Source: Allopontixanthobacter sediminis
Lineage (GTDB): Bacteria > Pseudomonadota > Alphaproteobacteria > Sphingomonadales > Sphingomonadaceae
Assembly (NCBI RefSeq): GCF_009828115.1
Contig: NZ_WTYL01000001.1
Location: 496,001-560,000 of the forward strand
Direction of reading: 5' to 3'
Length of the DNA: 64,000 bases
Each line of letters starts with the position of its first letter. The stretch's first letter is position 1. A program made the translations under genes and the position numbers. This document shows, piece by piece, positions 1-8,806 of this stretch. The notes under the pieces are model-generated. The model was not told the DNA's origin and made no database searches. It saw nothing but the letters and a program-made list of their open reading frames with translations.

Positions 1-254
1 AGGTCGAATCCGAACGACCGGTTGAATATTACCGTACGACCATGCGCTACACGATGACCAACGCGAAGTCGGAGCCGGTCAATATCGACCTAGTCCAGTC
101 CGGCCTCGACCGAGGGTGGTGGAGCCACGATTTCCGGATTGTCAGCGAAGATGTGCCCGGCGAACAGATCAATCTCGGCAGCCGGAAGTGGACTGTCCCG
201 GTACCGGCCAACGGAACGCGCGAATTTCGCGTGACCTACGAAGCGCGCTACTAA
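1..254 (+). CDS. DUF4139-type protein, C-terminal fragment (cut by window start)
   Basis: Only the last 83 or so residues are visible; the reading frame is open from base 3 to the TAA at 252-254, so the true start lies outside the window. The visible part ends in a beta-rich tail (WTVPVPANGTREFRVTYEARY) of the kind that closes DUF4139 proteins, with an alternation of short strands and a conserved 'VPANG' turn. The next gene ends in a similar tail (MTVPANASRVLSWKLR), so the two look like tandem paralogues. DUF4139 proteins are usually exported; function in bacteria is unknown. The next start codon follows the stop by only two bases, so the genes are very likely cotranscribed. Confidence 0.7.
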   Translation, partial: VESERPVEYYRTTMRYTMTNAKSEPVNIDLVQSGLDRGWWSHDFRIVSEDVPGEQINLGSRKWTVPVPANGTREFRVTYEARY

Positions 255-256
255 GC

Positions 257-1870
257 GTGACGCTCAGGCCATTCGTACTGGCAATGGCTGTGGCGCTGGC
301 TGGCGGTGTGCTACCGGCAGCCTCGGCAGCGCGCGACGCGGTTGATGCGTCCGCCCCAGTCGATCTCGCGGTGACCATCTACCGTGATCCCGGCCGCGGC
401 GAGGGGGAAGCGATGGACCGCAACTGGCCCAAGGGCTTCGCGATGATCAGCGAAACACGCGATGTGACACTTCCACCCGGCGAATCCACTATCCGTTTCG
501 AGGGCATTGCCGAGGGCATGGTGGCAGTCAGCGCGATAGTGACGGGCCTGCCGGGCGGAACAATCGAGAAGAACCGCAACGCGGATTTGCTCTCCCCCGC
601 AGCCTTGGTGGACGGAACCCTCGGCAACCGTGTGACCATTACGCGCACCAATCCGGCCACGGGGATTGCAGCTTCGCAATCCGCGATCATCAGCAGCCGC
701 GCTGACGGCGGGTTGGTGCTGAAAACTTCCGATGGGTATGAAGCGGTGCGCTGTTCCGGCTTGCCGGAGGGGCTGACATTTCCGACGATCCCCGCGGGAC
801 TGTCCGCCAAACCGGTGTTCTCCATCGACACGCGCGATGAAACCGGCGGCACTTACCGGGTTACCCTGACCTACCTAGCGTGGGGCTTCGACTGGCGGGC
901 GCATTATGTCGCAACGCTCGATGACCGCGCGGATGCGGGCAAGCAGCGGATCAGACTGCTGTCATGGCTCACCGTGCTCAACGACAACGGTCAAAGCTTT
1001 GCCGACGCGGAACTGATGGCGGTTGCGGGCACACTGAATGTCACCAGCGATTTCGAAAATCTCGCGGACGCGCCGACGGGGCGTGGCCTGCGCCTGACGT
1101 GCTATCCAATCGGCAGCACTGCCGCGGGATCGCCGATCGGCTATCCCCCGCCGCCACCTCCTCCCCCTCCTCCGGCAATGATGGCGCCTATGATGGATGA
1201 AGGTATGATAGTCAGCGGAATGCGGGCTTCCTTGGAGGTAGCCAAACTGGCCGTGACTGCCGTTGAAGAGCAATTGGGCGATCTCAAGCTGTACCGGGTC
1301 CCCGAACGGATGACGGTCGCCGCCAAGGGGCTCAAGCAGGTCGCGTTCCTGCAGCGCGGCGATGTGAAGGCTGACCTGCTGTACACGGGCAGCTGCAGCG
1401 CATGGGACGACGCAATTGGTCCGGCGGCAGCCACCATCGAATTAGTGACCAGGAATGACAAGGAACACGGCCTCGGGGTCGCCTTGCCGATGGGCGGGAT
1501 AACGATATTCGAACCATCATCTGCCGGCGACCTGCTGGTTGGCGAGGACAATTTGCGCGACTACGCGGTCGGGCAGGACGTCGAAATTCCTCTGGGCCCA
1601 AGCAGCGAAGTATTTCTCGCCTGCAAGCGCCTGACTGGCTTGCCTGCGGAAATGACGCCGCGGCAATGGGTGCAGATGGAATCTACGGTTACCAACGCAA
1701 ATCCGGTTCCCATCCGGATACGTCTAGACCTCGGCGGGACGGGCGAATGGGAACTTCGCAAGACGCGCGGCGCCAAGGTCAAAGATGGCCAGCACATGCT
1801 CGAAATGACCGTACCAGCCAACGCTTCTCGTGTTCTGTCGTGGAAATTGCGCCCCGCCGCAGGGGCTTAG
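257..1870 (+). CDS. exported DUF4139-type protein with a ten-proline run
   Basis: 537 residues if started at the GTG at 257, which gives a clean signal peptide (Arg, then a hydrophobic stretch ending in ASA-A near residue 25); the open frame runs further upstream but that part overlaps the previous gene. The body is mostly beta strand with DUF4139-like features (DWRAHYVATLD, LSWLTVLNDNG). Residues 297-306 are ten consecutive prolines, followed by a Met-rich stretch, and this divides the protein in two. The C-terminal half (KLYRVPERMTVAAKGLKQVAFLQRG) is also DUF4139-like. It lies two bases after the preceding paralogue. The function is unknown; an envelope or periplasmic location is inferred from the signal peptide. 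The proline run should require EF-P for translation. Confidence 0.75.
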   Translation: MTLRPFVLAMAVALAGGVLPAASAARDAVDASAPVDLAVTIYRDPGRGEGEAMDRNWPKGFAMISETRDVTLPPGESTIRFEGIAEGMVAVSAIVTGLPGGTIEKNRNADLLSPAALVDGTLGNRVTITRTNPATGIAASQSAIISSRADGGLVLKTSDGYEAVRCSGLPEGLTFPTIPAGLSAKPVFSIDTRDETGGTYRVTLTYLAWGFDWRAHYVATLDDRADAGKQRIRLLSWLTVLNDNGQSFADAELMAVAGTLNVTSDFENLADAPTGRGLRLTCYPIGSTAAGSPIGYPPPPPPPPPPAMMAPMMDEGMIVSGMRASLEVAKLAVTAVEEQLGDLKLYRVPERMTVAAKGLKQVAFLQRGDVKADLLYTGSCSAWDDAIGPAAATIELVTRNDKEHGLGVALPMGGITIFEPSSAGDLLVGEDNLRDYAVGQDVEIPLGPSSEVFLACKRLTGLPAEMTPRQWVQMESTVTNANPVPIRIRLDLGGTGEWELRKTRGAKVKDGQHMLEMTVPANASRVLSWKLRPAAGA

Positions 1871-1923
1871 CCGTTGAAAAGCCGACAATTACGCCGTTTG
1901 ATGTGGCCTCGCCGAAAAGTTTC

Positions 1924-1938
1924 GTTCCCCTCTTGTTC
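1924..1938 (+). promoter_or_regulatory. SOS box (LexA operator) of recA
   Basis: The sequence reads GTTC, seven bases, GTTC, an exact match to the alphaproteobacterial LexA operator GTTC-N7-GTTC. It lies 88 bp upstream of the recA start, the expected target. A matching box is present before uvrD in this window. Confidence 0.85.
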
Positions 1939-1961
1939 TAACGGAACAGATGCGGTACATA
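1933..1961 (+). promoter_or_regulatory. possible recA promoter overlapping the SOS box
   Basis: A TTGTTC hexamer (1933-1938) is followed after 17 bp by TACATA (1956-1961). The -35 would overlap the second half-site of the SOS box, so bound LexA would block RNA polymerase. Both hexamers are imperfect, so this is tentative. Confidence 0.35.
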
Positions 1962-2026
1962 CTGCATCAGTGGAACAAGCGGGACGAAAATGCACGGCCC
2001 CCTAGGCAACTGATGGAGCACATGTC

Positions 2027-3088
2027 ATGGCGACTAATCTGAAGCTTGTAGAAGGTAATGCAATGAATCCCGATCGTCAGAAGGCATTGGACGCCGCTCT
2101 CGCCCAGATTGACCGCGCATATGGCAAGGGATCGGCGATGAAGCTGGGTTCCAAGGAAGCCATGCAGATCGAAACGATTTCGACCGGGTCGCTCGGTCTG
2201 GACATCGCCCTTGGCGTAGGCGGTCTGCCGCGCGGGCGGGTAATTGAAATTTACGGTCCGGAAAGCTCGGGCAAGACCACTCTCGCGCTGCATACCATTG
2301 CAGAAGCGCAGAAGGCCGGCGGTACTGCGGCGTTTGTCGATGCCGAACACGCGCTTGACCCCGTTTACGCCAAGGCGCTCGGCGTCGATATCGACGAGTT
2401 GATCGTCTCCCAGCCGGATACTGGTGAACAGGCGCTGGAAATCGTTGATACGCTGGTCCGCTCCAACGCGATCGACGTGCTGGTGATCGACTCGGTGGCG
2501 GCCCTGGTTCCGCGCGCCGAAATCGAAGGCGAAATGGGCGACAGCCATGTGGGCCTGCAGGCCCGCCTGATGTCGCAGAGCCTGCGCAAGCTGACCGGTT
2601 CGATTTCCCGTTCGAAGACGATGGTGATTTTCATCAACCAGCTGCGCATGAAAATCGGCGTGATGTACGGCAACCCCGAAACGACCACCGGCGGCAACGC
2701 GTTGAAATTCTATGCTTCGGTCCGGCTCGATATTCGCCGCACCGGCCAGATCAAGAACGGTGACGAGATTGTCGGTAACGCGACCCGCGTCAAAGTGGTC
2801 AAGAACAAGGTTGCGCCGCCGTTCAAGCAAGTCGAATTCGACATCATGTATGGCGAAGGCGTGTCCAAGCTGGGCGAGATACTTGATCTCGGGGTGAAGG
2901 CCGGAATTGTCGAGAAGTCGGGCTCGTGGTTCAGCTACGACAGCATCCGGATCGGCCAGGGCCGGGAGAATTCGAAGCAATATCTCAAGGACAATCCTGA
3001 AGTTTGCAACAAGTTGGAAGCTGCCATTCGCAGCCGCACCGACAAGGTTGCCGAGGAGATGATGAGCGGGCCAGTCGCGGACGCCTGA
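2027..3088 (+). CDS. recA: recombinase RecA
   Basis: Cytoplasmic DNA-dependent ATPase that forms filaments on single-stranded DNA, drives strand exchange and triggers LexA self-cleavage. At 353 residues it has the usual length. Walker A GPESSGKT is at residues 77-84, Walker B VLVIDS at 151-156, and the L2-region sequence ([21 protein letters not shown]) and C-terminal domain are intact. The start at 2027 ([10 protein letters not shown]) matches the family N-terminus and has GGAG about 11 bases upstream; a second ATG at 2063 is less likely. An SOS box lies upstream, so the gene is predicted to be LexA-repressed. A hairpin with a T-tract follows at 3135-3176. Confidence 0.97.
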   Translation: MATNLKLVEGNAMNPDRQKALDAALAQIDRAYGKGSAMKLGSKEAMQIETISTGSLGLDIALGVGGLPRGRVIEIYGPESSGKTTLALHTIAEAQKAGGTAAFVDAEHALDPVYAKALGVDIDELIVSQPDTGEQALEIVDTLVRSNAIDVLVIDSVAALVPRAEIEGEMGDSHVGLQARLMSQSLRKLTGSISRSKTMVIFINQLRMKIGVMYGNPETTTGGNALKFYASVRLDIRRTGQIKNGDEIVGNATRVKVVKNKVAPPFKQVEFDIMYGEGVSKLGEILDLGVKAGIVEKSGSWFSYDSIRIGQGRENSKQYLKDNPEVCNKLEAAIRSRTDKVAEEMMSGPVADA

Positions 3089-3134
3089 TCGTCATATTCT
3101 CAAGCGGGTGCGATAATGGTGCCCGGGAAAACGG

Positions 3135-3176
3135 AAAGCCGGCTCGCGCGTCCTTGTAGGACCCGGGCCGGTTTTT
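3135..3176 (+). terminator. Rho-independent terminator of recA
   Basis: A G+C-rich inverted repeat (AAGCCGG ... CCGGTTTTT) with a small inner hairpin (TCC TTGTA GGA) is followed by a T-tract, about 50 bp after the recA stop. The stretch from here to 3378 shows no convincing ORF or RNA gene. Confidence 0.65.
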
Positions 3177-3378
3177 CTTTGCCGGTCTTCGGCTTCGTTA
3201 CCATCCGGGAAGTTAAACCAACCAGACCCGCCGCCGCAATGTGAAAGCCAGACTACAACCAACCCAAACTACCACCCGCGCCAAGCTTGCAGTGGTGGCT
3301 TTACGAAAAAGACGAACTCTTTTACTAACTCTCTCAGTCGGATGCGCGTCGCTCTAGACAACGGTGCAGGGGGCCTTG

Positions 3379-4209
3379 ATGGAGCCAAGCGAATGGGAAG
3401 GGTCGGTCGGGACCAAATGGGCCCAGGAATGGCGCCGGACCGACCGTAGTTTTGCAGGCCTCACCGACCGATTGCTCGGTTACGCCCGCGCCGAACCCAT
3501 TTCATCGGTTGTCGATATTGGCTGCGGTGCCGGCGAATTGTCTCTCGCTCTGGGGCGGAGCCATCCCCACGCCGAGCTCCTCGGCATAGACATCAGCCAG
3601 GACCTGATCGAAGCGGCGAAGTCACGCGCAATAAATTCACCCAATGTCCGGTTTGAAGTTGCGGATGCGGCAAGCTGGCGGTCTGAGACTTTTACTCCGG
3701 ATCTTCTTCTGTCCCGTCACGGAGTGATGTTTTTTCCGGACCCTGCGGCTGCCTTCGCCAATCTGCGCCGGAACGCCGAACCATCAGCGCGGCTCATCTT
3801 TTCTTGTTTCCGGTCCGTTGACGATAATCCTTGGGCATCCGGGCTCACGGAGCTGTTGCCCCCGGGCATGTCACAGCCGCCGCAGTCGATGGTGCCGGGC
3901 CCCTTTGCCTTTGCAGACCGCGATGCGGTCGAGGCAATGCTTGGCGCGGCGGGCTGGGAGGATATCGAATTCACGGCAGTCGATTTCGCCTATATTGCCG
4001 GAACGGGCGAAGACGCCGTTGCCGACGCCAAGTCCTATTTGCTGACCATCGGCCCTGCCGCCCGCGCGGCCGCAGAGCTGGGCCCTGCCGATCAGGCGGC
4101 ATTTGTCCGGCGTTTGGACAAGTTCTTGGAAAGCCACCTTGACGGTGACCTCGTCGCTTTGCTGGCAGGCGCGTGGATCGTAACAGCCCGGGCTCCGGCC
4201 TCCCGCTGA
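3379..4209 (+). CDS. class I SAM-dependent methyltransferase
   Basis: 276-residue Rossmann-fold methyltransferase of the Methyltransf_25/UbiE-like type. The SAM-binding motif I VVDIGCGAGE is at residues 44-53, and an acidic residue that ends strand beta-2 is in GIDIS near 70-73. Motif LLLSRHGVMFFPDP is typical of methyltransferases acting on small molecules or quinone/lipid precursors, but no substrate can be assigned. The ATG at 3379 is preferred to the upstream GTG at 3364 because AGGGGG stands about 6 bases before it. It sits alone between recA and alaS, which are direct neighbours in many bacteria; nothing in the sequence links it functionally to either. Confidence 0.8.
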   Translation: MEPSEWEGSVGTKWAQEWRRTDRSFAGLTDRLLGYARAEPISSVVDIGCGAGELSLALGRSHPHAELLGIDISQDLIEAAKSRAINSPNVRFEVADAASWRSETFTPDLLLSRHGVMFFPDPAAAFANLRRNAEPSARLIFSCFRSVDDNPWASGLTELLPPGMSQPPQSMVPGPFAFADRDAVEAMLGAAGWEDIEFTAVDFAYIAGTGEDAVADAKSYLLTIGPAARAAAELGPADQAAFVRRLDKFLESHLDGDLVALLAGAWIVTARAPASR

Positions 4210-4318
4210 GCCTTGTTGCGTCCGGTCGCCGACGCCATAACCGTTGATCGAACCGCTCGCTCACATCAAATGGCTTAATGCGCTTGTCGGCATGGCCGCG
4301 ATTGCTTAATTGCCCCCG

Positions 4319-6973
4319 ATGCAATCGACCAACGAAATTCGCCGTTCCTTCCTGGATTACTTCGCATCGAAGGATCATGCATCGGTGCCCAGCGCACCGC
4401 TGGTGCCGTATAACGATCCTACCCTGATGTTCGTCAACGCCGGGATGGTCCCGTTCAAGAACGTCTTTACCGGTCTTGAGGCTGCGCCAGCGCCGCGCGC
4501 CACGAGTTCGCAGAAATGCGTTCGGGCGGGGGGCAAGCACAACGACCTCGACAATGTCGGCTATACGGCGCGGCATCACACGTTTTTCGAAATGCTCGGG
4601 AATTTTTCTTTCGGCGATTATTTCAAGGAAGAGGCGATCACGCTCGCGTGGAACCTCCTGACCCGGGAATGGGGCCTCGCCGCGGATAAACTGACTGCGA
4701 CCGTCTATCACACCGATGACGAGGCGTTCGATTTGTGGCGCAAGATTGCCGGATTGCCGGAAGACCGCATCATCCGCATCGCGACGTCGGACAATTTCTG
4801 GTCGATGGGCGATACCGGGCCATGCGGTCCGTGCAGCGAAATTTTCTACGACCACGGCGATCATATTCCCGGCGGCCCGCCCGGGTCACCCGATGAGGAC
4901 GGTGACCGCTTCATCGAGATATGGAACCTGGTGTTCATGCAGTTCCAGCAGGACGCCTCCGGTGGCCGCACCGCCTTGCCGAAGCCGTCGATCGATACCG
5001 GCATGGGCCTCGAACGGGTGTCCGCCGTCATGCAGGGCGTGCACGACAATTATGACACCGATACCTTCAAGGCTTTGATTGCGGCTTCCGAGAGTCTCAC
5101 CGGCGTGGCCGCAGAAGGCGAAAACCAAGCCAGCCACCGGGTTATTGCCGATCATTTGCGATCGACCAGCTTCCTTCTGGCGGACGGCGTTCTGCCGTCC
5201 AACGAAGGGCGCGGATATGTGCTGCGGCGGATTATGCGCCGGGCTATGCGTCACGCACACCTGCTCGGTTCGGGCGATCCCCTTATGCACCGGCTCGTAC
5301 CGGCGCTGGTCGCGGAAATGGGCCAGGCCTATCCGGAATTGCATCGCGGCCAGGACTTGATCCAGGAAGTGCTGGAGCGGGAAGAAACCCGTTTTCGCCA
5401 GACGCTCGACAAGGGGCTTCGCTTGCTTGACGACGCCACCGGCTCCATGTCCGCAGGCGACCGCCTCGACGGTGAGACGGCTTTCAAGCTCTATGACACG
5501 TTCGGCTTTCCCTACGACCTGACCGAAGACGCCTTGCGGGCGCGCGACATCGGCGTCGACCGCACCGGTTTCGAGGCTGCCATGGAACGGCAAAAAGCCG
5601 CAGCCCGCGCGGCATGGAAGGGATCGGGCGATGCCGCTTCGGGCGAGGTCTGGTTCGATATCGCCGAACGGGAAGGGGCGAGCGAGTTTACCGGTTACAC
5701 CTCCACCAGCGGGGAGGGCCGGGTGGTCGCGTTGCTCAAAGATGCCCGGGAAGTCCAGTCCGCCGAAATTGGCGACACGGTGGTGGTGCTGACCAACCAG
5801 ACCCCGTTCTACGGCGAGAGCGGCGGGCAGGCCGGCGATGTGGGAACTATCTCAAACCCTGGCGGGCTGCAGATGGACGTGTCCGACACTTCCAAGCCTC
5901 TGGGCCGCCTTCACGCACATCACGGGACGGTCAACTCGGGTTCGATCAAGGTGGGCGACACGGTCCACCTCGATGTGGATGCCGAACGGAGGGACCGGAT
6001 TCGGGCTAACCATTCCGCAACCCATTTGCTCCACGCGGCGCTGCGCGGCCGCCTGGGCGGGCACGTCACGCAGAAGGGATCGCTGGTTGCGGAAGACCGC
6101 TTGCGGTTCGACTTCTCGCATCCAAAGCCGCTCACCGACAAGGATATCGCGGCCATCGAGCGTGAAGTGAACGACGAAATTCGCAGCAACGAGGTCGTCT
6201 CCACCCGGCTGATGACTCCGGAAGATGCGATCGAAGCCGGGGCGATGGCCCTCTTCGGCGAAAAATACGGTGATGAAGTGCGCGTCCTGTCGATGGGCCG
6301 CCCGGGCGGTAGTGGACAAAGCTATTCGGTCGAATTGTGCGGCGGCATCCATGTGACCGCGACAGGCGATATTGGCGTGTTCCGGATTATCTCCGAAAGC
6401 GCGGTATCATCCGGTGTGCGCCGGATAGAAGCGTTGACCGGTGAAGCGGCGAGGCGGTGGCTTGTCGGCCGCGAGGAAGCGCTTAAATCTGTAGCCAGCG
6501 CCATGAAAACCGCACCGGAAGACGTCGCGTCGCGCGTTACTGCGCTGCTCGACGAGCGCAAGGTGCTGGAGCGCGAATTGGCTGAAGCCCGCAAGCAGTT
6601 GGCGCTCGGCGGGGGCAGCGCCGCTGCGGGTCCGAAAGACGAGGACATTGGCGGCATCACGTTTTCCGGACAGGTGATCGAAGGGTTGGACCCGAAGGAA
6701 TTACGTCCGCTGCTCGACCAGACCAAGACGCGGCTCGGCTCGGGCATCGCCTCCGCAGTCGCGATCAACGACGGACGGGCGGCTTTTGCGGTTGCGGTAA
6801 CCGACGATCTGACAAGCCGGTTCGACGCGGTTGCGCTCGTGCGGATCGGCGTGGAAGCGCTTGGCGGCAAGGGCGGCGGCGGTCGGCCCGACATGGCTCA
6901 GGGCGGCGGACCGGATGCGTCGCAGGCCGACGCTGCACTTGATGCGCTACGGGCAGCCATTGCGGCCGGGTAA
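4319..6973 (+). CDS. alaS: alanine--tRNA ligase
   Basis: Class II synthetase that charges tRNA-Ala; 884 residues, full length. The N-terminal aminoacylation domain begins [15 protein letters not shown] and contains [13 protein letters not shown]. The editing domain has the zinc ligands H565xxxH569 (HSATH) and C674/H678; the latter motif reads CGGIH instead of the usual CGGTH. The C-terminal oligomerisation domain ends in a glycine-rich segment ([16 protein letters not shown]), as expected. The ATG at 4319 is chosen because it matches the family N-terminus; a TTG at 4310 would add three residues. No clear ribosome binding site is visible. A tRNA-Ala(GGC) with the G3:U70 identity pair lies elsewhere in the window at 50369. 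Confidence 0.96.
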   Translation: MQSTNEIRRSFLDYFASKDHASVPSAPLVPYNDPTLMFVNAGMVPFKNVFTGLEAAPAPRATSSQKCVRAGGKHNDLDNVGYTARHHTFFEMLGNFSFGDYFKEEAITLAWNLLTREWGLAADKLTATVYHTDDEAFDLWRKIAGLPEDRIIRIATSDNFWSMGDTGPCGPCSEIFYDHGDHIPGGPPGSPDEDGDRFIEIWNLVFMQFQQDASGGRTALPKPSIDTGMGLERVSAVMQGVHDNYDTDTFKALIAASESLTGVAAEGENQASHRVIADHLRSTSFLLADGVLPSNEGRGYVLRRIMRRAMRHAHLLGSGDPLMHRLVPALVAEMGQAYPELHRGQDLIQEVLEREETRFRQTLDKGLRLLDDATGSMSAGDRLDGETAFKLYDTFGFPYDLTEDALRARDIGVDRTGFEAAMERQKAAARAAWKGSGDAASGEVWFDIAEREGASEFTGYTSTSGEGRVVALLKDAREVQSAEIGDTVVVLTNQTPFYGESGGQAGDVGTISNPGGLQMDVSDTSKPLGRLHAHHGTVNSGSIKVGDTVHLDVDAERRDRIRANHSATHLLHAALRGRLGGHVTQKGSLVAEDRLRFDFSHPKPLTDKDIAAIEREVNDEIRSNEVVSTRLMTPEDAIEAGAMALFGEKYGDEVRVLSMGRPGGSGQSYSVELCGGIHVTATGDIGVFRIISESAVSSGVRRIEALTGEAARRWLVGREEALKSVASAMKTAPEDVASRVTALLDERKVLERELAEARKQLALGGGSAAAGPKDEDIGGITFSGQVIEGLDPKELRPLLDQTKTRLGSGIASAVAINDGRAAFAVAVTDDLTSRFDAVALVRIGVEALGGKGGGGRPDMAQGGGPDASQADAALDALRAAIAAG

Positions 6974-6978
6974 GGAAG

Positions 6979-8742
6979 TCAGCCCGCCGCGCCCACGTTG
7001 CTCGTGCGAAGTTTCGGTTTCACCTCGAGTTTGGCGTCCTGCTGGATCTTGATCCGGAATTCGTCGCGCTTTTCGTGGATCGATGCGATCACCGGACCCA
7101 TGGCGACGCCGAGGTCGACCAGCACTGCCTCGGACAATTGCAGTGAGCTTTCGAGTGTTTCCGGAACCGCGTGGCTGGCCCCGCTGCGGTAGAGTTCGGC
7201 GGCGTGCCTTGTGTCGCGGGCGCGCGCGATGATTGGCAGATCGGGATAAGCCTTGCGTAATTTCGACGTCAGGCGCTGCGCCAGCACCGGCTCGTCCATC
7301 GTCAGGATGATTGCCAATGCATTCTCGATCCCGAGGTTTCGTAGCGCATGCCCTCGTGCGGCGTCGCCGAAGGCTGCGCGGTATCCCTCGCGCTTGGCGG
7401 TCTCGATCAGGTCGGCGTCGGAATCGATTGCCACATAGGGTTTGCCGTGAACGGTCAGCATCTGGGCCACGAGGCGGCCTACGCGGCCGGCGCCCACGAT
7501 GATGACGCGCGGAGTGCCGCGGTCTTCGGGGGGCAATTCCGGCGCCGGTTCGACCTTGCGCGCAACGATCCGGCCGAGCCGGGCGAGGACGGGAGTGATG
7601 GTCAATCCAATCGCGGTCACGATCTGCCAGAACTGAGCGGTGCCGGGCTGGATCAGCAGCGCCGAACTTGCGGCTGCGAGAACGATCAAGGTGGTTTCGG
7701 ACGGGCTGGCCATCAGGATGCCCGTTTCCGTCGCGGTGCTCCGCCGTGCGCCCATCATGCGCAGCAACAGGCCGGTGACCAGCGCCTTGAAGGTAAGCAC
7801 GAGGACTACCGCCAGGGCGATCGGACCAAAATTGTCCCAGATCGTGGTAATGTCGATACTCATGCCCACGGTGATCAGGAACACACCCAGCGCGAGACCT
7901 TTGAACGGCTCCATGATGGATTCAACTTCGCCGTGATATTCGGTTTCGGCAATCAGCAGGCCGGCGATCAGCGCGCCCACGATGGGCGAGAGCCCGACCG
8001 CGGCGGTGGCAAGGCTGGACCCGATAACGACGAGCAGGCTGGCGGCAAGGAACAGTTCCGGGCTCTTCGTGCGGGCCGCTTGGGCGAATAAGCGGGGGAG
8101 GGCCAACCGTCCCAGAACCAGCAGGGCGACTACTACCAGGCCGCCGAGCCACAAGGTGTCGAGCAGGCCTTCCCATCCCTCGTTTTGCGCGTAGGGCGCC
8201 ATCGCGCCCAGCATGAAGATGATCGGCACGATTGCGATGTCTTCGAACAGCAGCATGGAGAGCGCCGCGCGCCCGACGGGGCTGGTGGTACCGGCGATCG
8301 GCAGCACGATGGCCGTGGAGGAAAGGGCAAGGGCCAGGCCAAGCCCCAAGGCACCGGTCCAGTATTGCCCCAACATGGACAGGAATATTGCCAGCATCCC
8401 GCCGATGATAATGAGCTCCAGCGCGCCCAGCCCGAAGACCAGCTTGCGCATGGTCCAGAGCCGTTTGAACGAAAGTTCGAGGCCGATGGTGAACAGCAGC
8501 AAGATGATCCCGAATTCCGCGAACGGCTCCAGCGCCTCGGGATCGGTTATGGTAACGTGTTCCAGCAGCGGATAATTATAAACCAGCTTACCGAGGCCGA
8601 ACGGCCCGACCAGCAGCCCGATCAGGATGAACCCGATGACCGGAGTGATCCGGAACCGAGTAAAAACCGGGATCACGATTCCTGCAGCGCCGAGAATTAC
8701 CAGCGCATCGGACAACATCGGGGAAGAAAGTTCGCCAGCCAT
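6979..8742 (-). CDS. Kef-type K+/H+ antiporter (CPA2) with TrkA-N domain
   Basis: 587-residue inner-membrane cation/proton antiporter. Residues about 10-395 form the CPA2 sodium/hydrogen-exchanger domain with roughly 12 hydrophobic segments, including FGIILLLFTIGLELSF and the unwound-helix region LALSSTAIVLPI. A cytoplasmic TrkA-N (RCK) domain starts near residue 407 with the nucleotide-binding motif VIIVGAGRVGRLVA, and a short C-terminal region (MGPVIASIHEKRDEFRIKI) follows. This is the KefB/KefC arrangement; whether glutathione gates it cannot be read from sequence. The gene converges on alaS with 5 bp between the stops. Confidence 0.88.
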   Translation of the reverse strand: MAGELSSPMLSDALVILGAAGIVIPVFTRFRITPVIGFILIGLLVGPFGLGKLVYNYPLLEHVTITDPEALEPFAEFGIILLLFTIGLELSFKRLWTMRKLVFGLGALELIIIGGMLAIFLSMLGQYWTGALGLGLALALSSTAIVLPIAGTTSPVGRAALSMLLFEDIAIVPIIFMLGAMAPYAQNEGWEGLLDTLWLGGLVVVALLVLGRLALPRLFAQAARTKSPELFLAASLLVVIGSSLATAAVGLSPIVGALIAGLLIAETEYHGEVESIMEPFKGLALGVFLITVGMSIDITTIWDNFGPIALAVVLVLTFKALVTGLLLRMMGARRSTATETGILMASPSETTLIVLAAASSALLIQPGTAQFWQIVTAIGLTITPVLARLGRIVARKVEPAPELPPEDRGTPRVIIVGAGRVGRLVAQMLTVHGKPYVAIDSDADLIETAKREGYRAAFGDAARGHALRNLGIENALAIILTMDEPVLAQRLTSKLRKAYPDLPIIARARDTRHAAELYRSGASHAVPETLESSLQLSEAVLVDLGVAMGPVIASIHEKRDEFRIKIQQDAKLEVKPKLRTSNVGAAG

Positions 8743-8806
8743 AGGGGCCTTCTATGGCACGCTGGGCGCGCTTGTCACGCGGCTTGGACCGCTTTGGAGG
8801 GTAAGT

